Assembly: GCF_036885605.1 (NCBI RefSeq)
Contig: NZ_CP142523.1
Coordinates: 496,001-560,000 of the forward strand
Reading direction: 5' to 3'
DNA: 64,000 nt
Origin: Janthinobacterium sp. TB1-E2
GTDB taxonomy: Bacteria; Pseudomonadota; Gammaproteobacteria; Burkholderiales; Burkholderiaceae_D
Under the pieces are notes generated by a model that was not told where the DNA came from, did no database searches, and saw only the letters and a list, made by a program, of their open reading frames with translations. The translations under genes and the position numbers were made by a program. Positions 34,182-42,785 of this stretch are shown here, piece by piece. How positions within the stretch are numbered: the stretch's first letter is position 1; every line of letters begins with the position of its first letter.

Positions 34182-34251
34182 AGATTTCCCTGGTCACTGT
34201 CATGCTCTATTGCATGTACCCACGGATAACGGGGGCAGTTCAGGGAAATCT
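34182..34251 (-). promoter_or_regulatory. Inverted repeat covering the ribosome site of the membrane protein gene
   Basis: On the minus strand AGATTTCCCTG lies just after the metacaspase stop and CAGGGAAATCT lies immediately before the next ATG. The 11-bp arms are perfect, 48 bases apart, and the downstream arm contains the AGGGA Shine-Dalgarno. Pairing would hide the ribosome site until ribosomes or a factor open it. Confidence 0.5.
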
Positions 34252-34255
34252 AAAA

Positions 34256-35650
34256 TTATTTAGAATTATTTTTTGGCGGCTGCATCATGTCCTTGGCGGC
34301 GCCCTGGTAATCCTTCATCAAGCCCATGAAAGCATCCTGCAAATGCCGGGCCGCATCCTGCGGCGGTGCGCCCGTGCGCCGCGCCAGGTCGAATTTATAC
34401 GCATGGGCGGGGCTGTAGCCGGCTTGCGATGCCGCGTCCAGCAGCACGCCCGCCCGCTTCAGCGAAGCGGGGTCGCCCTTGACCATCAGCAATTCCGCCA
34501 AATAGGTCTGGGCAATCGGAAATTCTTTCGCAGCCGCCTTTTCCAGCCACTGCATGCCCGCCTTCGGCTGTTTTATTCCAGCGTCGCCGCCGCCGATGCC
34601 ATAGCCGAGGGCAGTCAGCGCCACCAGGTCGCCGCCCCGTGCGCGCTTTTCCAGTTGCTGGCGGGGAAATGGACGGGCCGCGATCTGCATGCGGATTTCA
34701 TAGTTGATGTCTTGCAGTACATTGCCTGGCCATACCTTGGCGCCCGGTAAGGACGGCTTTTCCACCGTTGGGGCAGGCGCGCGCACGCCGCCCTGGCCTT
34801 GCGCCCCGGCCAGCACGCCCGGCGTTGCCTGGCTGACGCCCTTGCCGCTGCCCATGTTCAGCACCAGGCGCGCCGACGTTTCGCCAAACGACACGCGGGG
34901 CTTTTGCACGTCGTGCGTCATGGCGGCAACCTTGGCCGCCACTTGCGAAAACACATCGCTCATCGGCAAGCCCGGCGCATCGAGCGCGTCGAGCAGGGCG
35001 CTCGTGTAGGGGCTGTTGCGCGAATCGGGCGACCAGAAGTCGCGCGCCAGGGCGCCGGGACCTGCCGAATAGGCGATCACCACGCCGCGTGGCGCGGCCG
35101 TATCGGCAAAGCCGTGGCTGGCCGCATTGCCGCCGCCGGGAATCGCCACGGCGCCGCCCCGAGTATATTCCTGGCGGCAAGCGTCAAGGATCAGCACAGC
35201 GCCGCGCGCGCCCGTGCGCTGCAAGTCGCCGGCCAGGCTGGAAACGGACACGCCCTGCGCGGCGATGGCGGCCGCGCTCAATGCATTCATGTTGGCGCCC
35301 AGCGGCAACACATAATTGGCTTCGCCCGCCTGGGCGCCGTGGCCCGCGTAAAACACGAGGGCGATATCGGCGCCGCGTGCCTGTGTGGAAAACTCGGCCG
35401 ACGCCTTTTGCAGCTGTTGCGCATTGATGTCCGTGCGCAACAGCACGTCAAAGCCCAGGCGGCGCAGGCGCTCGGCCATGGCACGCGCATCGTTCACGGG
35501 ATTTAACAGGGGTTGCGGATAGGCCGCATTGCCGATCACGAGGGCGATGCGCTTGCCGGGACCGCTGGCGGCGTTGCCCACGGCCGCCTGCGCGACGTTA
35601 CCGCAGAGTAAAAAGAGGAGGCTCAAAAGCAGGGGAATCAGGCGATGCAT
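34256..35650 (-). CDS. Secreted metacaspase (peptidase C14, caspase family) with C-terminal Sel1-like repeats
   Basis: 464 residues. A signal peptide (about 1-22, NVAQA) exports the protein. Residues 33-270 are a caspase p20-like domain (RIALVIGNAAY) with H104 in FYAGHGAQ and C158 in LILDACRQ, so the cysteine-protease dyad is intact. After a linker (275-320), residues about 340-440 carry Sel1/TPR-like helical repeats that usually bind proteins. It points away from a sigma-factor-like operon starting about 100 bases upstream, with a shared promoter region. A role in proteolytic signalling is likely but unproven; the substrate may be a neighbour. Confidence 0.88.
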   Translation of the reverse strand: MHRLIPLLLSLLFLLCGNVAQAAVGNAASGPGKRIALVIGNAAYPQPLLNPVNDARAMAERLRRLGFDVLLRTDINAQQLQKASAEFSTQARGADIALVFYAGHGAQAGEANYVLPLGANMNALSAAAIAAQGVSVSSLAGDLQRTGARGAVLILDACRQEYTRGGAVAIPGGGNAASHGFADTAAPRGVVIAYSAGPGALARDFWSPDSRNSPYTSALLDALDAPGLPMSDVFSQVAAKVAAMTHDVQKPRVSFGETSARLVLNMGSGKGVSQATPGVLAGAQGQGGVRAPAPTVEKPSLPGAKVWPGNVLQDINYEIRMQIAARPFPRQQLEKRARGGDLVALTALGYGIGGGDAGIKQPKAGMQWLEKAAAKEFPIAQTYLAELLMVKGDPASLKRAGVLLDAASQAGYSPAHAYKFDLARRTGAPPQDAARHLQDAFMGLMKDYQGAAKDMMQPPKNNSK

Positions 35651-35751
35651 CGGCGTCTCGGGAATTGTCGTGAAAGTAACAAAAGTTAGCGATTTTTACT
35701 GTGATATGAGAAAATTGCTTAAATGCATTTTACCTTACTGACAAGTTTCTC

Positions 35752-36588
35752 TTGTCTGGCCAGCGCACGGTACGTCGCCGCCGGCCAGTGGCGCGTGCCG
35801 CCCAACACACGATCGGACCGGCTTTGCAATCGGAACAATTTGAACGGATTCATGCTTTCTGGACCCGCCGCCAGCAGCTGACACAAGGCGAACTCGGCGA
35901 GTTTTACCAGCGCGTCATCGCCGCGCTGACGCCGTGCCGTCCGCGCGAGGCGGCGTCGCTGGGCGACTCGCTGGCCGACTTGCGCCACCAGTTCTTCATT
36001 GAAAAAGTCCTGCACGGCGACAGCGAGGCCGCGCCCCACCACGTCGGTGCCCTGTTTTTGTACTTCAAGCGCTTCATCATCGACCAGCTGCGCAAGCAGC
36101 GTGATGACGAAGATGCCGATGCGCAAGAGGGCTGCGAGCTGCGGGCACCCGATGCGTATGCGGAACCGCTGCGCGATTACCAGCTCACGCCGCAGCAAGT
36201 GCGCGACGCGGCCGACGTTTTCATCACCACCTTGCCCGATGATTTGATCTTGCTGCTGCGCCATTGCGGCTGCGGCGGCATGCCCGTCAAGGAATTGGCC
36301 GAGCAGATCGCTTCCGCGCATTACCACGGCGGAAAATTAGGCCTGGTGCACAGGCAGAAGGGCGAGGCCAATAGCGCGGGGCGCCAGATCGTCGAGCCGG
36401 CCCACCGCGCCACCTTACTGGGCAGCTGGGTCTTGAACCTGCTCAAGCTGCGCGTGGGCGATGCCCTGGCCGCACGCGACCTGCAGGCGGCGCAAATAGT
36501 TTTGGATATCTTGTGCGTGGCCGCGTTATCCCTGCACATGGACCCCGTGTCCACCCACCCGAACCCTGATGAAAGGCCATCGGCATGA
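35752..36588 (+). CDS. Sigma-70-like factor (divergent) beside the metacaspase
   Basis: Up to 278 residues. LYFKRFIIDQLRKQRDD (103-118) resembles sigma region 2, and FITTLPDDLILLLRHC...MPVKELAEQI (about 173-205) resembles region 4 with its helix-turn-helix. Similarity is weak, so this is a divergent member. The start is unclear: no ATG is available in frame near the beginning; TTG 35752, GTG 35788 and TTG 35824 are candidates, and the last gives a more normal N-terminus (LQSEQFERIHAFW). It overlaps the anti-sigma-like gene by 4 bases, as sigma/anti-sigma pairs usually do. Confidence 0.62.
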   Translation: MSGQRTVRRRRPVARAAQHTIGPALQSEQFERIHAFWTRRQQLTQGELGEFYQRVIAALTPCRPREAASLGDSLADLRHQFFIEKVLHGDSEAAPHHVGALFLYFKRFIIDQLRKQRDDEDADAQEGCELRAPDAYAEPLRDYQLTPQQVRDAADVFITTLPDDLILLLRHCGCGGMPVKELAEQIASAHYHGGKLGLVHRQKGEANSAGRQIVEPAHRATLLGSWVLNLLKLRVGDALAARDLQAAQIVLDILCVAALSLHMDPVSTHPNPDERPSA

Positions 36589-37610
36589 ATGCATTGACGC
36601 CCTCGCTGGCCATCGTTGCCGCGCGCCTGCCGTCGCCTCCATCTTCCGCCGAACTGCTGGAGGGCGAAGTGGCCGGGACTACCCCCGACTGGCGCGGCAT
36701 TGCCGTGCCGGAACACCTGATGGAACGTTTCGAGCGCCGCAGCGATGCCGCGCCGTTGGCCGCGCGGCCCATCGCCGGCGGACAGATCCACCTGCTGGCG
36801 CGCCTTCCCGGCTTTGGCGCCGTGCTGCTCGACGCCTGGGACAGCACGCGGCAGCGCTGGCGCGGCTGGCTCGTCACGCCGGACGCATCGTATGCGGACG
36901 CCTGCGGCCTCGTGGTCGAGGAGCGCGATGCGCCCGCCGACCCGCGCGCCGGCCTGGTGCTGTGCGACATGCCCGTGACCCTGGCCGTGACGGACCTGGG
37001 CGCCTGCCTGGGCGTGTTCAGCCAGGAGCGCCTGCAGGCGGCGCGCTGGCTGGAGCGGCATGGCCGCGCGAATGGAGCGGCTTCGGCGCCCGGCGTGATC
37101 GCCCGCGTGGCTTTGCCCGGCGATGATTACGCCTTGACCGGCACACCGCTGTCGAGCGAGCTGGGCAAGGACGGCCGCGTGGCGTACCGGCAACTGCTGC
37201 GCCAGGGGCTGCAGCAGTTACAGATCGCTTCGGCTGATGCCGCCGCGCCCCAGGTGAAGACGCCGGTGACGGCGGCCAATGCCAACCGCTGGCTGAAGAT
37301 CGTTACGGCCGTGGCCGCCAGCGTGATGGTGGTGCAATCGGCGTGGCTGTTCCTGCCGAAAGAAGGCGCCGTCGTCGGCAATGCGGAATTCCGCAGCGGC
37401 GGCAGCGGCGTTGAGACGGGCGTGCGCACGCGCGTGCTGTTCCGTGCCGAGGCTACGGAGGCGGAAATCCGCACGTGGCTGCAGCGCGAGCAGCTGGAAA
37501 TCGTCGCCGGACCGGACACCCTGGGCGCCTTCACCGTGCTGTCGCGCAACCGCCAGAAAGTCTTGCCGCCGCCAGGCCCGGGCAATCCGCTGGCCGTCAT
37601 CAATCCCTGA
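36585..37610 (+). CDS. Anti-sigma-factor-like single-pass membrane protein
   Basis: 341 residues: a cytoplasmic N-terminal part of about 235 residues, one membrane helix (about 238-258, IVTAVAASVMVVQSAWLFL) and a periplasmic C-terminal part. The periplasmic segment (RAEATEAEIRTWLQREQLEI VAGPDTLGAF, around 290-320) matches the small domain at the end of many anti-sigma factors. No zinc-finger motif is present. Its ATG overlaps the sigma-like gene stop by 4 bases. By order and topology it should hold the sigma-like protein at the membrane; this is inference. Confidence 0.65.
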   Translation: MNALTPSLAIVAARLPSPPSSAELLEGEVAGTTPDWRGIAVPEHLMERFERRSDAAPLAARPIAGGQIHLLARLPGFGAVLLDAWDSTRQRWRGWLVTPDASYADACGLVVEERDAPADPRAGLVLCDMPVTLAVTDLGACLGVFSQERLQAARWLERHGRANGAASAPGVIARVALPGDDYALTGTPLSSELGKDGRVAYRQLLRQGLQQLQIASADAAAPQVKTPVTAANANRWLKIVTAVAASVMVVQSAWLFLPKEGAVVGNAEFRSGGSGVETGVRTRVLFRAEATEAEIRTWLQREQLEIVAGPDTLGAFTVLSRNRQKVLPPPGPGNPLAVINP

Positions 37611-37637
37611 CCCAGAAATAAGAGAAAGTTATCAAGC

Positions 37638-38495
37638 ATGACAACGTATAAGAACTTTGCATCCGCGCACTGGCGCAAATTGATCGTCGGCGTGGCTGCC
37701 GGCGTCCTGTTGACGGGCTGCGCCATGACGCCGAACGGCCGTGGCGGCGTGTTGATGGGCCTCGATACGGCTGAGCTGTTCGGCACGCCGATTTCCACCT
37801 TCCGCCTGCGCGACGGCACGGAAGGGACCTTGCGCAAGGATCCGCAAGGCAAGTATTCGATCAAGTTGTCGCAGGCGTTTCGCGTCGTGCCGCTGGCCAA
37901 CGCCATCACGGCCCGCGTGGCGCGCGTGGAAAACGTGGGCGAGCGCACCGTGGTGATCGTGGAAACCCAGGAGCGCGGCTGCGCCTACCGCTATGAAGTG
38001 CTGGCTTTCCAGGGCACGGACGTGCTGCAGTGGACGGTCGGCAATTGCAAGGATCGCCCCCGCGTGGACGTGGCGTCCGATGGCAAATCGCTGAATATCG
38101 ATTTCCCCAACTACAACCGCCTGTCGCGCATGATCTACACGGACAACCGCCTGCTCAACGCCAGCGTGGCCGTGCCGCCCGGCGTCGATACGCGCGCCCA
38201 GCCGTTTGCCGACGACGCCTTGCGCGGCACGGGCCCGGCCATCGCCACCACGCCCGGCAGCGACAGCGGGCGCGTGATCCCGGCGCCGCCGGCGGCCGCT
38301 CCGGCTCCCGTTGCCACGCCGAAAACGGGCAGCCGCGCCAGCGCCAAGCCGCGTCGCCAGGAAACCGCAGCCAAGGTGGCAACGCCCGCCGCCATCAGCC
38401 TGCCCGCGCCGCGTGCCGCAGCGGCTGCCCCGGCGGCGCCGATGATCTTCCAGGCAGAAGAGATCAAGCCCGTCGTCATCGATCTGAGGAAATAA
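37638..38495 (+). CDS. Lipoprotein of unknown function in the sigma/anti-sigma operon
   Basis: 285 residues; lipobox LTGC with lipidated C28. Residues 35-180 form a compact domain with one possible disulphide (ERGCAYRY and VGNCKDRP); residues 185-270 are a Pro/Ala-rich, disordered linker and the end is a short amphipathic stretch. It starts 27 bases after the anti-sigma-like gene (ATG 37638) and 1 base before the next gene. I do not recognise a family. Confidence 0.7.
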   Translation: MTTYKNFASAHWRKLIVGVAAGVLLTGCAMTPNGRGGVLMGLDTAELFGTPISTFRLRDGTEGTLRKDPQGKYSIKLSQAFRVVPLANAITARVARVENVGERTVVIVETQERGCAYRYEVLAFQGTDVLQWTVGNCKDRPRVDVASDGKSLNIDFPNYNRLSRMIYTDNRLLNASVAVPPGVDTRAQPFADDALRGTGPAIATTPGSDSGRVIPAPPAAAPAPVATPKTGSRASAKPRRQETAAKVATPAAISLPAPRAAAAAPAAPMIFQAEEIKPVVIDLRK

Positions 38496-38496
38496 G

Positions 38497-40137
38497 ATGG
38501 CCGCGAGCTTGCGCAGTCTGCAGATCCGGCAGACCCTGATCCTGATCGTCCTGACGATCATGTATTTGTGCTTCGAGCTGGGCTTCAATGCCCGTTTGCT
38601 CGACGTGGTGGGCGGCGACGTCAAGCCGCAGGACGTGGAAGGCGTGGAATTCTACGGCCGCAGCCTGTCGGGCATCGCCGCCGCGCTGGTGGTGCTGCAA
38701 CTGATGTGGCGCCGCCGCCTGAAGAACAATGGCAGCGGCCCCAGCTGGAAAAAGATCGTCTTTTGCTGTGTTGCCACGGCGGCGGTCGTGTTCGGCATTC
38801 TGAAAACGACGGTCACCGTGCTGGTCGAAACGCGCGACGCGCAATTTCGCCGCCTGGCTTTCAACACCACCCTGATGCAGCGCTCGCTGGTGGGCGGCAG
38901 CCTGCAATTGCAGGGCCTGGTCGATGATGCCACCCTGTTTGCCAAGCCCGAGGGCAAGGCCTTCCTCGCGCTGTTCCCCTTCCTGGCCGTCTCGGTGGGC
39001 CACCTCGATGAGCGCATGGAGCCGGCCAAGGAACAGTTGATCAATTTTAATGTCCGCAAGATCGCCGGCGGCGCGGCCGGTTACTATGACAAGTATCAGA
39101 AGGCGATTGGCGAAGTGCACGACAAGTGGAAATTGTATTCAGGCATGATTCCCGACGACGATGCAGGCTTGCGCCAGCAGCAGGAAACGGCGTGGAACGA
39201 TTACCGGCAAAGCCTGTCGCGCCACGGCTGGCAGCCGCATTCCGTGCCGGCGCGGCGCAAGGCGGCCGTTGTCAACAATGTGCGCAAAAAGGTGCCCGTG
39301 TCGGCCAACTGGCACCCTGCCGACCAATTGAGCTTCCGTGCCGCCGTCAAGCGCCGCTATGCGTCGGAAGCGGCCAGCAAGGGCTTGCATATCAAGGGCG
39401 ACCGCATTCCACCGGGCTTGTCCTTCGCCGCCTTCGTCGCGCGCCCCGGCATCCAGGCCGTGCTGCGCGACGGGCCGGATGGCGGCGATGGCAGCGAAGC
39501 GAGCAAGGGCTTGCGTTTGCCCAAAGGCGCCGTGGTGCAGGATGCGTATGCGAGTCCTGCCGAATTCAGCCGTCTGTTCGACCAGTTCGCCGCGCGCCAG
39601 ACGGCGGAAAAGCTCGTGGAATACCGCGCCAGCCGCAACGATTTCGAAGTGGGCGGCAAGTACTTTGAAGAGGGTAAGGAAGCGGCGCGCGCGGCCATCG
39701 TGCCGCCCGTCGCCCTGTTCTTCTCCTTGCTGGGCGCCATCGGTCACTTCTCGAAATTGCTGTACCTGATCGCCACGGTGGGCTTGCTGGTGCTGGCGGC
39801 GCGCCGCGGCGAGCAGGCGGGCGCCGATGGCCAGCTGAGCCGCCGTTCCGCCTGGATCGCCACGGGCGTGCTAGCTGGCGCCTTCCTGGGAACCTGGGGT
39901 ATCTTTACCCTCTCGGACAATAATGTCACGAAGAGCGAGCTGTTCCGCCAGATGCTGGACTGGAACCGCCAAGCCGCCGATGACAGTACGCGCTGGCAAA
40001 TCGCCGGCAAGGGCTTGCTGGCCAATATCACGCACGTCGTGGCGGTGGGGCAGGGCTACAGCTACCCCGTCAACGAAGCGATCCGCATCCACGTTTTGCA
40101 GGGAATTCACTATGGCTATCATCCGGGACAAAAATAA
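38497..40137 (+). CDS. Polytopic membrane protein of unknown function (546 aa)
   Basis: 546 residues. Three membrane helices lie in the first 115 residues, a long hydrophilic region follows (about 120-400), and about three helices lie near the C-terminus (400-480) before a soluble tail. No catalytic motif is evident. It starts 1 base after the lipoprotein stop (ATG 38497) and overlaps the diesterase gene by 26 bases, so it is tightly coupled to both. It may be the membrane platform or sensor of this locus. Confidence 0.7.
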   Translation: MAASLRSLQIRQTLILIVLTIMYLCFELGFNARLLDVVGGDVKPQDVEGVEFYGRSLSGIAAALVVLQLMWRRRLKNNGSGPSWKKIVFCCVATAAVVFGILKTTVTVLVETRDAQFRRLAFNTTLMQRSLVGGSLQLQGLVDDATLFAKPEGKAFLALFPFLAVSVGHLDERMEPAKEQLINFNVRKIAGGAAGYYDKYQKAIGEVHDKWKLYSGMIPDDDAGLRQQQETAWNDYRQSLSRHGWQPHSVPARRKAAVVNNVRKKVPVSANWHPADQLSFRAAVKRRYASEAASKGLHIKGDRIPPGLSFAAFVARPGIQAVLRDGPDGGDGSEASKGLRLPKGAVVQDAYASPAEFSRLFDQFAARQTAEKLVEYRASRNDFEVGGKYFEEGKEAARAAIVPPVALFFSLLGAIGHFSKLLYLIATVGLLVLAARRGEQAGADGQLSRRSAWIATGVLAGAFLGTWGIFTLSDNNVTKSELFRQMLDWNRQAADDSTRWQIAGKGLLANITHVVAVGQGYSYPVNEAIRIHVLQGIHYGYHPGQK

Positions 40138-41023
40138 GGCGGCCGCGCTGGCCTTGCTGCTTTCCATGGCCAGCACGACTGTCCAGGCCGACTGCCTGGG
40201 CATGAAGGTGCACGCCCACCGTGGCGCCGGAAACGCGCCGGAAAACTCGCTGAGCGCGCTGCGCAACACGTATTTCGGCACCTGGGACGGCGTCGAGACG
40301 GATTTGCAGCTGCTCGGCGATGGCAACTGGGTGGTGCACCACGACCTGTTGACGGGCAGAGTCGTCGACACGGGTTCGCCCCGCACCGTGAAACAATTGA
40401 CGGCCGACGACTGGCGCGCCGCCAGCATGAAGAACCGTGGCGTGGCCACGCCGGAAACACCGCCGTTCGTCAGCGATGTCGCCGATCTGGCCACGGCGTT
40501 CCCAAGTAAAACCCTGAACGCGGAAATCAAGGATGTCGTGTCGTCGTGCGCACCGATCGCCACCCTGGTGGGGCAGTTGCGTGCGAACATCAAGCATGGC
40601 AACTGGTTCTTGACGTCGGGCGTGCCGAACAACCTCGCGTGCGCGCGCCGCGCCGATCCGCAAGGCTACCTGGGCTTGCTCGTGTTTGACGCGCGCAATG
40701 CGCAGGCGGCCGGTACGAACCGGGTCAGCCGCTATATCGCGAAAAATGCCCGCCCGCCCAAGCTCGACAAGCCGTGGCTGCAGCGCGTGCAGCAGCAGAT
40801 CGGCATGCCCACGGGCGTGCACGTGGACGCGCGCAGCCTGGACGCCAATCCGAATTTGCTCAGCGATGCCGCCAGCTTGAATATGCCCGTCTTCGTCTAC
40901 GCGGTCGATGGTGACTCGGCCCTGGCCGCCTCGCTGTTGCGCGCGCAGCAGCGCAGCCACCGCTGGCCCAGCGGCGTCATCCTTGACGGCAATCCCGAGA
41001 CGTTTTGCGCGATGATGCAGTAA
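40112..41023 (+). CDS. Secreted glycerophosphodiester phosphodiesterase family protein
   Basis: 303 residues with a signal peptide (about 1-26, TTVQAD). The GDPD site is present: H36-R37-G38 in HAHRGAG, PENS just after, E62-x-D64 in VETDLQ and the H76-H77 pair in VVHHD. It hydrolyses glycerophosphodiesters in other organisms; here it would act in the periplasm. I chose ATG 40112 because it gives a clean signal peptide; the frame is open 63 codons further upstream inside the previous gene. As the last gene of the sigma/anti-sigma operon it may be an effector acting on lipid head groups. Confidence 0.87.
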   Translation: MAIIRDKNKAAALALLLSMASTTVQADCLGMKVHAHRGAGNAPENSLSALRNTYFGTWDGVETDLQLLGDGNWVVHHDLLTGRVVDTGSPRTVKQLTADDWRAASMKNRGVATPETPPFVSDVADLATAFPSKTLNAEIKDVVSSCAPIATLVGQLRANIKHGNWFLTSGVPNNLACARRADPQGYLGLLVFDARNAQAAGTNRVSRYIAKNARPPKLDKPWLQRVQQQIGMPTGVHVDARSLDANPNLLSDAASLNMPVFVYAVDGDSALAASLLRAQQRSHRWPSGVILDGNPETFCAMMQ

Positions 41024-41048
41024 GTTTTTTCACTCACCCAGTGCTGCC

Positions 41049-41633
41049 ATGACCATGCCACCATCAACCCCCGCCAACCTTACCGGCAGCGCCATCGGCG
41101 CCATGTTCTTTTCCCTGTTCGGCGGCCTGTGGGTGGCCGGCTGGTGCGTGCAGACGTATGGCGCGCATCCCTTAAGGCTGCTGCCGGTGGCCGCAATCAC
41201 CGTCTTGCTGCTCATGCTGGCGTGGCGCCAGTTCCGGCGCCACCGCGCCGCGCATGCGGCGGCGGAACAATCGCCGCAGGCCAAGCGCGTGGGCCGGCTG
41301 TTCAATGTCGTCAATGCCGGGCAGTGGATCGCCATCTTCATCGTCGGCAACGTCCTGAAAAACATGGGCTTGCAGGCGTGGTTCATCCCTGCCGTCATTT
41401 TGATCGTGGGCCTGCATTTCTTTCCGCTGGCCTGGCTGTTCAAGGCGCGCCGCCACCTGGCCATCGGCATGGCCCTGTGCGTGTGGGCTGTCGGTTATCC
41501 GCTGACTCTGCGCCATGGCCCCCTCGATCCCGCCGGCTGTCTCGGTGCCGGGCTGATCTTGTGGGTGGCGGCCCTCTCCGCCGTGCGCGCCGGTTTTGCC
41601 GTGCAGCAGAATGCCTTGCAGCCCCAGAAATAG
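41049..41633 (+). CDS. Small integral membrane protein (194 aa)
   Basis: 194 residues with about six hydrophobic helices (first at 12-35, last near 160-180) and short polar loops. I do not recognise a characterised family. It lies 25 bases after the diesterase and is followed by a terminator, so it may be the last gene of that operon or a separate single gene. The start at ATG 41049 has only a weak ribosome site. Confidence 0.65.
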   Translation: MTMPPSTPANLTGSAIGAMFFSLFGGLWVAGWCVQTYGAHPLRLLPVAAITVLLLMLAWRQFRRHRAAHAAAEQSPQAKRVGRLFNVVNAGQWIAIFIVGNVLKNMGLQAWFIPAVILIVGLHFFPLAWLFKARRHLAIGMALCVWAVGYPLTLRHGPLDPAGCLGAGLILWVAALSAVRAGFAVQQNALQPQK

Positions 41634-41642
41634 CTTTTCCAA

Positions 41643-41665
41643 CGGCCCGTACAGGGCCGCTTTTT
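41643..41665 (+). terminator. Rho-independent terminator
   Basis: CGGCCC (41643-41648) pairs with GGGCCG (41654-41659), followed by C and five T; another T run follows 10 bases later. It separates the metacaspase-side operon from the LacI sugar locus. Confidence 0.75.
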
Positions 41666-41725
41666 GCTCATTTTTTGCGCACCGCAGCATCGATAATGTT
41701 TGCATCGCGCGCGCGACTGGCTTAT

Positions 41726-41745
41726 AAATGTAATCGATTACATTT
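41726..41745. promoter_or_regulatory. LacI-type operator (perfect 20-bp palindrome)
   Basis: AAATGTAATCGATTACATTT is perfectly self-complementary with the central CG step typical of LacI/GalR operators. It ends 14 bases before the start codon of the LacI-family gene that heads the operon, so the regulator probably represses its own operon here. Confidence 0.8.
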
Positions 41746-41759
41746 TGTTGAAAAGCGCC

Positions 41760-42785
41760 ATGCCTGCAGCCGTTCCATCTCCTTTGCCGACAGAAACCGT
41801 CTCCATCAGCGCCGTCGCCGCGCATGCGGGCGTGTCGGTGGCCACCGTCTCGCGCGTGATGAACGAGCAGGCGGGAGTGCGGGCGCCCACGCGCGACAAG
41901 GTGCTCGCTTCCGTGGCCGCGCTCGGCTACCGCATGAACCACCTGGCGCGCAGCCTGCGCACGGCCGAGAGCCGCATGCTGCTCACCATGGTGCCTGACG
42001 TGGGTAATCCGTTCTATGCGCAGATCGTGCGCGGCATCGATACGGTGGCGCGCGAACACGGCTACTTCGTGCTGCTGTGCGACACGGGCGCCGACGCGGG
42101 CCGCGAGCGCTCGTATTTCGACTTGCTGCGCATGCACCGTGCCGATGGCGCCATCTGCCTCGATCCGGACACGGTGCAGCATGCCCTGTCGCATGAATCC
42201 GTCACCCTGCCGTGGGTGGCGTGCTGCGAGTTCGACCCCGCCGTGGCCGTGCCCTATGTCGGTATCGACAACCACCGGGCCGCGTCCGACGCTGTCGCGC
42301 ATCTGCTGTCGCGCGGCCATACGCGCATCGGCCTGATCAATTCCGATGAGCGCTATCTGTACGCGCGGCAACGCCAGCAGGGCTACCTGGACGCCCTGGC
42401 GGCGGCCGGCTTGCCCGTGCAGCCGCAGTGGGTGCACACGGTGCAAAGCCTCGATTACGAAGCGGGCACGGCCGCCACGTTGCGGATGATGGCGCAGCCC
42501 GACGCACCGACGGCCATCTTTGCCGTGTCCGACACCCTGGCCATTGGCGTGCTGAGCGCACTGCGGCAGCTGGGCAAGCGCGTGCCGCAAGACGTGGCCG
42601 TCATCGGCTTCGACGATATCGCCATCGCCGCGCAGATCGATCCCGGCCTCACCACGATTGCCCAGCCGATGCGCGAACTGGGCGAGACGGCGGCCCGCTT
42701 GCTGCTACAACGTTTGGCGGACCCGGCGGCCAGTGTGCCTGGCGTGCTGCTGCAACACCAATTAATTCTGCGAGGGAGTGCATAG
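41760..42785 (+). CDS. LacI-family transcriptional regulator of a sugar operon
   Basis: 341 residues: LacI helix-turn-helix at about 16-36 (ISAVAAHAGVSVATVSRVMN), hinge helix near 58-66 and a periplasmic-binding-like sugar domain. I chose ATG 41760, just after the palindrome; the open frame extends 20 codons upstream across the operator. Its stop overlaps the GTG of the ABC ATPase gene by one base, so regulator and importer are co-expressed. The sugar inducer is unknown. Confidence 0.9.
   Translation: MPAAVPSPLPTETVSISAVAAHAGVSVATVSRVMNEQAGVRAPTRDKVLASVAALGYRMNHLARSLRTAESRMLLTMVPDVGNPFYAQIVRGIDTVAREHGYFVLLCDTGADAGRERSYFDLLRMHRADGAICLDPDTVQHALSHESVTLPWVACCEFDPAVAVPYVGIDNHRAASDAVAHLLSRGHTRIGLINSDERYLYARQRQQGYLDALAAAGLPVQPQWVHTVQSLDYEAGTAATLRMMAQPDAPTAIFAVSDTLAIGVLSALRQLGKRVPQDVAVIGFDDIAIAAQIDPGLTTIAQPMRELGETAARLLLQRLADPAASVPGVLLQHQLILRGSA

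Noticed and set aside
32132-34750. An 872-codon plus-strand frame across the lipoprotein and membrane-protein genes
   Set aside because: Its translation is rich in His, Arg, Gly and Gln with no domain, and it is antisense to three genes with good starts and signal sequences.
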